Shown: in pieces, positions 6,523 through 10,617 of the stretch | Position numbering within the stretch: position 1 is the stretch's first letter | Layout: each line of letters opens with the position of its first letter | The notes under the pieces: model-generated | Databases searched by the model: none | The model's input: the letters and a program-made list of their open reading frames with translations, nothing else | What the model was told of the DNA's origin: nothing | Source: Spirochaetaceae bacterium | GTDB lineage: Bacteria > Spirochaetota > Spirochaetia > DSM-27196 > SLST01 | Direction: 5' to 3' | NCBI GenBank assembly: GCA_007129695.1 | Contig: SKVA01000433.1 | Location: forward strand, 1-10,617 | Length of the DNA: 10,617 bases | Translations under genes and position numbers: made by a program

Positions 6523-7515
6523 TTATTCCCAACGGTAGAGCACACGCATCGCGGTGCGGTCGACAAGGCGCGGGTACGCGGTCGCCGCGTCGCGGTACGA
6601 GTATACCTCCGATCGGATCAGCTCGGGACGCAACCTGCCGTCTGCCATCAGCGCGAGCGAGTCGACCATGTCGGCGGTATCGCAGTCGCGCGGCGTGATC
6701 AGGTCGATTTCGCGTCGGAAGAGCGCCATATAGTCGAGGCAGACCGGCCCCTCGACGGTGCCCTGCAGCACCAGGCGGCCGCACTCCGCGGGGTCGCAGT
6801 CCCACGCGCGTGGCTTCAGGTAGAGCGATGTCGGATCGAGCGTGTCGGCCCGGCCGGTCGCGTCGAACGCGACTGCGGCGCCGCCGCCGGTGATCGCGTG
6901 AACGCGGTCGACTACGTCGGCCGCGCGTGCGTCGAGCGCCTCGTGCGCCCCGGCATCTTTTGCGAGCGCACGGCGTTGTTCGTCGATGTCGATCGCGACG
7001 ACCTTCGCGCCGCGGATCGATGCGTGCTGCACGACCAGGTGACCGATGATCCCCAAGCCGACCACGACGACCCACTCGCCGGCGGCTACCTTCGCCCGCT
7101 TCACGCCGTGGAGCGAGATCCCGGCGACCTTCGCGTAGATCGCGCGTTCGTCGGCGACACCGTCAGGGACCGGTATACACGCGCTCGCGGTAGCAAGCGC
7201 GTGCGAAACCTGCGATCCCCAGCACATCGTGTACGGCGCCGGGTCGTAGCACAGCCCGCGCACGTACACACGCTGCCCGATTGCCAGCCGGGTATCGGCA
7301 CCCGCTTCGATGACCTCACCCAAGTTTTCGTAGCCCGGAATGAGCGGGAAGGTCGCGTTATCCTGATTGCCGCGGAACACGCGCGTTTCGGTGCCCGTAC
7401 TGACCCCGGTGATCAGCGTCCGGGTCACGACCTGTCCGGTTCCCGGCGGTCCGATCTCGATCTCTGCGACGGTCGCCTCACGCGGCCGTGGGAACACGAT
7501 GCACTGTGCCTTCAT
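6523..7515 (-). CDS. MDR-superfamily dehydrogenase lacking zinc ligands
   Basis: Medium-chain dehydrogenase/reductase, 330 residues, with a GroES-like N-terminal domain and a Rossmann domain marked by VVVGLGIIG (150-158) and Asp176 at the end of strand 2, which favours NAD. The site of the first catalytic-zinc Cys reads GVSTGTE (37-43), the GHE motif has become GYENLGEV (61-68), and the four-Cys structural zinc lobe is absent. It is therefore probably not a zinc alcohol dehydrogenase, although automatic annotation would call it one. The GTE replacement recalls, from memory, BchC-like enzymes and E. coli YcjQ, which oxidises glycosides to 3-keto forms. ATG 7515 has GGAG about 9 bases upstream. 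It stands 70 bases after the UxuB-like gene and 9 before the SDR. A sugar, glycoside or sugar-acid oxidation is likely; the substrate is unknown. Confidence 0.87.
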   Translation of the reverse strand: MKAQCIVFPRPREATVAEIEIGPPGTGQVVTRTLITGVSTGTETRVFRGNQDNATFPLIPGYENLGEVIEAGADTRLAIGQRVYVRGLCYDPAPYTMCWGSQVSHALATASACIPVPDGVADERAIYAKVAGISLHGVKRAKVAAGEWVVVVGLGIIGHLVVQHASIRGAKVVAIDIDEQRRALAKDAGAHEALDARAADVVDRVHAITGGGAAVAFDATGRADTLDPTSLYLKPRAWDCDPAECGRLVLQGTVEGPVCLDYMALFRREIDLITPRDCDTADMVDSLALMADGRLRPELIRSEVYSYRDAATAYPRLVDRTAMRVLYRWE

Positions 7516-7530
7516 GGGCTTGCTCCTGTC

Positions 7531-7544
7531 GCGGACGTGTCCGC
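7531..7544. repeat. Inverted repeat before the MDR gene
   Basis: GCGGAC-GT-GTCCGC, 6-base arms with a 2-base spacer, lies just upstream of the MDR Shine-Dalgarno sequence in the largest gap (70 bases) inside the operon. It differs from the palindrome at 9299-9313. It could be an internal operator, an RNA hairpin or processing site, or chance. Confidence 0.3.
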
Positions 7545-7585
7545 CTGTGCCGGATCGCAGCGCGACACAGCCGCGATGCGCCGGC

Positions 7586-8446
7586 CTATATCGTGAAGCT
7601 CGAGTACCCGCCGTCGATCGGCAGCAGAATCCCCGTCACGAAGCTCGATGCGTCGGTCGTCAACCAGATCACCGCGCCGACCAGCTCGGCCGGATCACCA
7701 TAGCGCGCCATCGGCGTATGCGCAAGAACCGCCTTCGCCCGGGGCGTGTAGTCGCCGGTCTCCCGATCGATGTGCAGGAAGCGAAGTTGCTCGGTCATGA
7801 AGAACCCGGGAGCGAGCGCGTTGACCCGCACGCCCACCGGCGCCAGGTGCACCGCGAGCCAGCTGGTGAAGTTTGCGACCGCGGCCTTCGCCGCGCTGTA
7901 CGCGCCGACCTTCGAGAGCGGCGTGATCGCGCTCATCGACGACATGTTCACGACGGCCCCCGATCCACGCGAGGCCATGGCCTTCGTGAAGACGCGCGTC
8001 GGCAGCACGGTCCCCAGGAAGTTGAGGTCGAATACGCGCTCGAACCCTTCGATCGACAGGTCGTAGAACGTCGTCTCCGTCGCCCCGGCCGGGGCGCCGG
8101 CCGCGGCGAAGCCCGGCGTCACGAACGACTCGGTCGTGCTGCCCGACGGGTGGTTGCCGCCTGCGCCGTTGATCAGCGCGTCGGGGACGCCCCACTCGCG
8201 TTCGATGTCGTTGGCAACGGCAATGAGCGCTTCCTCATCGAGCACGCTGCACGCGTAGACCGCGACGGTACCGCCGGCCCCGCGGATCGACGCGGCGCGC
8301 TCCTCGGCGGCCTCCCGGCTCAGATCGACGAGCGCGATCCGCGCGCCGCGCTCGGCGAGCGCCTGCGCCATCTCCCCGCAGAGCGCGCCGCCGCCACCGG
8401 TGATCACGTAGATCCTGCCGGTCACATCGAAGAGGTCACGATGCAT
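7586..8446 (-). CDS. uxuB: UxuB-like SDR, D-fructuronate reductase (D-mannonate oxidoreductase) type
   Basis: Predicted to interconvert D-fructuronate and D-mannonate with NAD(H), the reductive step of hexuronate breakdown in the cytoplasm. The 286-residue SDR has the glycine loop TGGGGALCG (16-24), Asp41 for NAD preference, catalytic Asn142, Ser170, Tyr183 and Lys187 (YSAAK), and the motif NGAGGNHP (93-100) followed by STTESF. From memory, NGAGGNHP is diagnostic of the SDR-type mannonate oxidoreductases of Bacillus and Thermotoga; the other UxuB type is unrelated. The mid-section from about 105 to 145 and the C-terminal IDGGYSSFTI also fit. The start is ATG 8446 behind AGGAGG; the open frame extends to 8773 but only by shadowing the regulator. 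The regulator's stop TAG is part of this ribosome site, 8 bases away. A related sugar-acid reductase remains possible. Confidence 0.83.
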   Translation of the reverse strand: MHRDLFDVTGRIYVITGGGGALCGEMAQALAERGARIALVDLSREAAEERAASIRGAGGTVAVYACSVLDEEALIAVANDIEREWGVPDALINGAGGNHPSGSTTESFVTPGFAAAGAPAGATETTFYDLSIEGFERVFDLNFLGTVLPTRVFTKAMASRGSGAVVNMSSMSAITPLSKVGAYSAAKAAVANFTSWLAVHLAPVGVRVNALAPGFFMTEQLRFLHIDRETGDYTPRAKAVLAHTPMARYGDPAELVGAVIWLTTDASSFVTGILLPIDGGYSSFTI

Positions 8447-8454
8447 GCTGCCTC

Positions 8455-9270
8455 CTACCACGAGTACCACGCGACGTCGGCGCCGGTACGCGACACCGAG
8501 TTCTCGAGCGACGACTGTTGCTCGTCGCCCGATGCCCGGACCCGATTCACAAACTCGTACGAATCGCCGCGGTAGAGGGTCTCCTCGTACCAGAGCGGTA
8601 CCGCGTCGCTCGAATGGCCCACGGCGGTGAGCTCGAGCACCGCGGTCCCCTCGCCGCACCCGAGCACCGCGCCCGCGTCGCTGCTGCAGCTGCGGGCGCG
8701 GATCCGTTGCGCGACACCGCCAAGCTCCACGCCAAATCGGTCCGCGAGGACCGAGTAGAGCGACCCGGCGCATTCGAGCGCGGTGAGCCCCGGGAAACGG
8801 TCGGCGAGGAGCGCGCGTCGCTCGTAGATGACCGTCCGGCCGTCGACCGATCGGACCCGCTCCATCTCGTAGAAAGCGGCGTCGGCGTCCACGTCGAGAA
8901 GCGCGGTGACCGCGGCCGGCGGCAGCAGCTCGAGGTCAGCGGCGCGCGTGAGCCGGAGAGTTCGGACCGTGGTCGCCGGGATGAGCCCCGCCGCCCGCGC
9001 CTTGGCGGTGAAACTCACGAGCCGCTTGAGATCGACGTTGAGCTTCTGCTGTTGCACGAACGTCCCGACGCCCTTGCGGAACTCGAGCACGCCGTCGACG
9101 ACCAGGTTGGACAGCGCCTTGTTCACGGTGGTTCGACTGATACCGAAACGCTCGCTGACCTGTCGCTCGGTGAGAAACTGATCTCCCACGGCGAACTCGG
9201 CCCGAATCAGCTCCAGGAGCGTCGCCGAGAGCTGCCGGTAGATCGGATCTGTAATGGGTCGGTCGGACAC
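8455..9270 (-). CDS. GntR-family (HutC subfamily) transcriptional regulator with UTRA domain
   Basis: DNA-binding regulator, probably a repressor released by a sugar-derived ligand. Of its 271 residues about 8-75 form the winged helix-turn-helix (YRQLSATLLELI, LTERQVSERFGISRTTVNKAL, then the wing GVLEFRKGVGTF), and about 95-240 form a UTRA ligand domain (FYEMERVRSVDGRTVIYERR... VPLWYEETLYRGDSY). The tail of about 30 residues has no recognisable motif. The start is GTG 9270 with GAGG 5 bases before it; the resulting N-terminus DPIYRQLSATLLELI is standard for the family. It is the first gene of the minus-strand operon and is divergent from the lactonase. A palindrome in the shared 99-base gap is its likely binding site, so it should control itself, the operon and the lactonase-transaldolase pair. 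Confidence 0.93.
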   Translation of the reverse strand: MSDRPITDPIYRQLSATLLELIRAEFAVGDQFLTERQVSERFGISRTTVNKALSNLVVDGVLEFRKGVGTFVQQQKLNVDLKRLVSFTAKARAAGLIPATTVRTLRLTRAADLELLPPAAVTALLDVDADAAFYEMERVRSVDGRTVIYERRALLADRFPGLTALECAGSLYSVLADRFGVELGGVAQRIRARSCSSDAGAVLGCGEGTAVLELTAVGHSSDAVPLWYEETLYRGDSYEFVNRVRASGDEQQSSLENSVSRTGADVAWYSW

Positions 9271-9272
9271 TC

Positions 9273-9301
9273 TTGCCTCGCACTCCGTGATTCGCTATAG
9301 T
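9273..9301 (+). promoter_or_regulatory. Predicted sigma-70 promoter of the lactonase-transaldolase operon
   Basis: TTGCCT (9273-9278), a 17-base spacer and TATAGT (9296-9301) match the sigma-70 consensus at four and five of six positions. Transcription would start near 9308, leaving a leader of about 62 bases before the ATG at 9370. The -10 box overlaps the palindrome at 9299-9313. Confidence 0.65.
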
Positions 9302-9313
9302 GGCTTAGCCACT
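9299..9313. promoter_or_regulatory. Candidate operator of the GntR-family regulator
   Basis: AGTGGCT-T-AGCCACT is a 15-base palindrome with perfect 7-base arms around one central base. It covers the -10/+1 area of the plus-strand promoter and lies about 10-24 bases inside the transcript of the minus-strand promoter. Its layout resembles sites of HutC-type regulators with a central TA (compare the DasR/NagR type TGGTCTAGACCA, from memory). Confidence 0.65.
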
Positions 9314-9329
9314 CCCGCGTTCTGGGCGC

Positions 9330-9358
9330 ATCTTAGGGGAGACGGCGCAACGCGTCAA
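9330..9358 (-). promoter_or_regulatory. Predicted sigma-70 promoter of the gntR-led operon
   Basis: On the minus strand TTGACG (9358-9353), a 17-base spacer and TAAGAT (9335-9330) give five and four of six consensus matches. The start would fall near 9323, about 53 bases before the GTG at 9270. The promoter faces the lactonase promoter, so each leader runs across the other promoter. Confidence 0.65.
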
Positions 9359-9369
9359 GCGGAGGTACC

Positions 9370-10275
9370 ATGGCGGCATACGAATCCTTTCGCGAAGGTT
9401 CGGGGCGTTTTGTCCCGGGGAGCGCGCTCCTGGAGAAACTCTACGAGGGGACGAAGTGGGCGGAGGGGCCGGTCTGCTTCGGCGACCTGGAACTGCTCCT
9501 GTGGAGCGACATACCGAACGACCGGATGCTGCGCTGGACGCCCGACGGGTCGGTCACGATCTTCCGGCAGCCGGCGAACAACTCGAACGGCAATACGCGC
9601 GACCGCAGCGGACGGCTCGTCACGTGCGAGCACGGGAGCCGGTCGGTCGTCCGCACCGAGGCCGACGGGACGCGAACCGTCCTGGCCTCGCACTACGAAG
9701 GCAAGCGCCTCAACTCGCCAAACGATGTCGTCGTGAAGAGCGACGGCTCGATCTGGTTCACCGATCCGACCTACGGGATCGTCACCGACTACGAGGGCAA
9801 TCGCGCCGAATCCGAGATAGGCGCGTGCCACGTCTACCGACTCGACCCCGACGGCGGCGCGCTCACCGTCGTTGCCGATGACTTCGTCATGCCGAATGGC
9901 ATCGCGTTCTCCCCCGACGAGTCGGTGCTCTACGTGTCTGACACGGGGCGGACCGAGCGCGCCGACGGTCCGGCGCACATCCGGTCGTTTGCGGTGAAGG
10001 GCGATTCGCTTTCGGGTGGATCGGTGTTTGCCGACGTCGGCGAATGGGGGCTCGCCGACGGTTTCCGCGTCGATACCGAGGGGAACGTCTGGACGAGCGC
10101 GGGACCGGGCGTGAACTGCTACCTGCCCGACGGCGGCCTGGTGCTGCGCATCCCGGTTCCCGAGGCGGTCGCGAACCTGACCTTCGGCGGCCCCAAGCGC
10201 AACCGCCTGTTCATCACCGCGCACACGTCGCTCTACTCGATCTACACCGGAAAGACGGGGGTACAACGACCATGA
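9370..10275 (+). CDS. SMP-30/gluconolactonase-family lactonase
   Basis: Six-bladed beta-propeller hydrolase that opens sugar lactones (aldono- or uronolactones) with a bound divalent metal. The 301 residues carry all the family landmarks: Glu32 (KWAEGP), Asn118 (LNSPNDVVVKSDGSIWFTD), Asn176 (MPNGIAFSPDE) and Asp230 (LADGFRVDTEGNVW). They correspond to the four metal or catalytic residues of human SMP30 and gluconolactonases. There is no signal peptide, so it is probably cytoplasmic. ATG 9370 has GGAGG 4 bases upstream. Its stop overlaps the next start as ATGA. Placed opposite the regulator, it should be induced with the minus-strand operon, which suggests that one of the dehydrogenases makes a lactone. 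Family certain; the lactone is unknown. Confidence 0.92.
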   Translation: MAAYESFREGSGRFVPGSALLEKLYEGTKWAEGPVCFGDLELLLWSDIPNDRMLRWTPDGSVTIFRQPANNSNGNTRDRSGRLVTCEHGSRSVVRTEADGTRTVLASHYEGKRLNSPNDVVVKSDGSIWFTDPTYGIVTDYEGNRAESEIGACHVYRLDPDGGALTVVADDFVMPNGIAFSPDESVLYVSDTGRTERADGPAHIRSFAVKGDSLSGGSVFADVGEWGLADGFRVDTEGNVWTSAGPGVNCYLPDGGLVLRIPVPEAVANLTFGGPKRNRLFITAHTSLYSIYTGKTGVQRP

Positions 10276-10617
10276 CCCTGGCAAGCCCATTGAAGCAAAC
10301 CGTCACGAACCGGCCGACCGACGTCTGGAACGATTCGTGCGCCGTATCCGAACTCGAGTACGCGATCGCCAACGGCGCGGTCGGCGCGACGACGAACCCG
10401 ATCATTGTCGGGCAGGTCCTCAAGAAGGAGATGCACCTCTGGAGGGAGCGCATCGTCGAGCTCATCCGGAGCATGCCCGAGGCGACCGAGGAAGGCGTGG
10501 CGTGGCGCGTGATCGAGGAGATGGCGGTCAAGGGCGCCGAGCTCCTCCGGCCGGTCTTCGAGCGTGAGAACCACCTCAAGGGGCGTATTTCGATTCAGAC
10601 CAACCCCAGGTTCTACC
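10272..10617 (+). CDS. Transaldolase-family protein, 3' truncated by the window
   Basis: The first 115 residues of a transaldolase-like TIM-barrel protein. Visible are DVWNDSCAVSELEYAI (17-32), where strand 1 normally carries the conserved Asp, GAVGATTNPIIV (35-46), which is the family's ATTNP loop, a long helical section including MPEATEEGVAWRV, and HLKGRISIQTNPRFY at the cut, aligning with the strand before the Schiff-base lysine. That lysine lies beyond the window. The ATG at 10272 shares ATGA with the lactonase stop, so the two are translationally coupled; only a loose GGGGG precedes it. The wording differs from the common TalB and MipB types, so it may be a divergent transaldolase or an aldolase using a sugar or keto acid from this pathway. 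Residues after the cut would settle whether it is catalytic. Confidence 0.82.
   Translation, partial: MTLASPLKQTVTNRPTDVWNDSCAVSELEYAIANGAVGATTNPIIVGQVLKKEMHLWRERIVELIRSMPEATEEGVAWRVIEEMAVKGAELLRPVFERENHLKGRISIQTNPRFY

Noticed and set aside
7367..8575. Plus-strand open frame of 402 codons
   Set aside because: It lies opposite the MDR 5' end, the UxuB-like SDR and the regulator 3' end, is very Arg-rich and has no domain.

Overview
The window is GC-rich, densely coded bacterial DNA with no tRNA, rRNA, CRISPR array or insertion sequence that I can see. The sigma factor at the left edge carries wording in regions 2 and 4 that I associate with spirochaetes (for example SEGNIGLINAI and YHFISYAVWWIRQAI), so a high-GC member of the Spirochaetales is my best guess. 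This rests on memory of the family rather than a search, and is held at moderate confidence.

Left part (1-3670): housekeeping genes. A sigma-70 family sigma factor, cut off at its 5' end, is followed on the same strand by an HtrA/DegP-type envelope serine protease with two PDZ domains. Convergent to it, with only 3 bases between the stop codons, lies fabF (beta-ketoacyl-ACP synthase II). A 10-bp-stem hairpin covers both stop codons. The fabF start is best placed at a TTG behind a strong Shine-Dalgarno sequence.

Middle part (3742-9270, minus strand): a tight six-gene sugar-acid catabolic operon. In transcription order it is a GntR/HutC-type regulator, a UxuB-like SDR (fructuronate reductase/D-mannonate oxidoreductase type), a zinc-less MDR dehydrogenase, a second SDR, a TIM-barrel sugar isomerase/epimerase and a DUF2264 protein (placed in CAZy as GH154, with beta-glucuronidase known for the founding member). 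Gaps are 8, 70, 9, -4 and 49 bases. fabF follows 71 bases later and may or may not be co-transcribed.

Right part (9271-10617, plus strand): an SMP-30/gluconolactonase-type lactonase overlaps by ATGA the start of a transaldolase-family protein that runs off the window. The 99-base regulator/lactonase gap holds two good sigma-70 promoters pointing at each other and a 15-base palindrome, the likely operator of the GntR regulator.

Read together, the right two thirds is a regulon for taking apart an imported glucuronide-like or otherwise oxidised glycoside: hydrolysis (DUF2264), lactone opening (SMP-30), redox and epimerisation steps (MDR, SDR, isomerase), aldonate formation (UxuB-like) and a transaldolase-type carbon rearrangement. 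The transporter, kinase and aldolase such a pathway needs are not in the window. The exact substrate is unknown, and this particular gene set is the part most likely to be undescribed.
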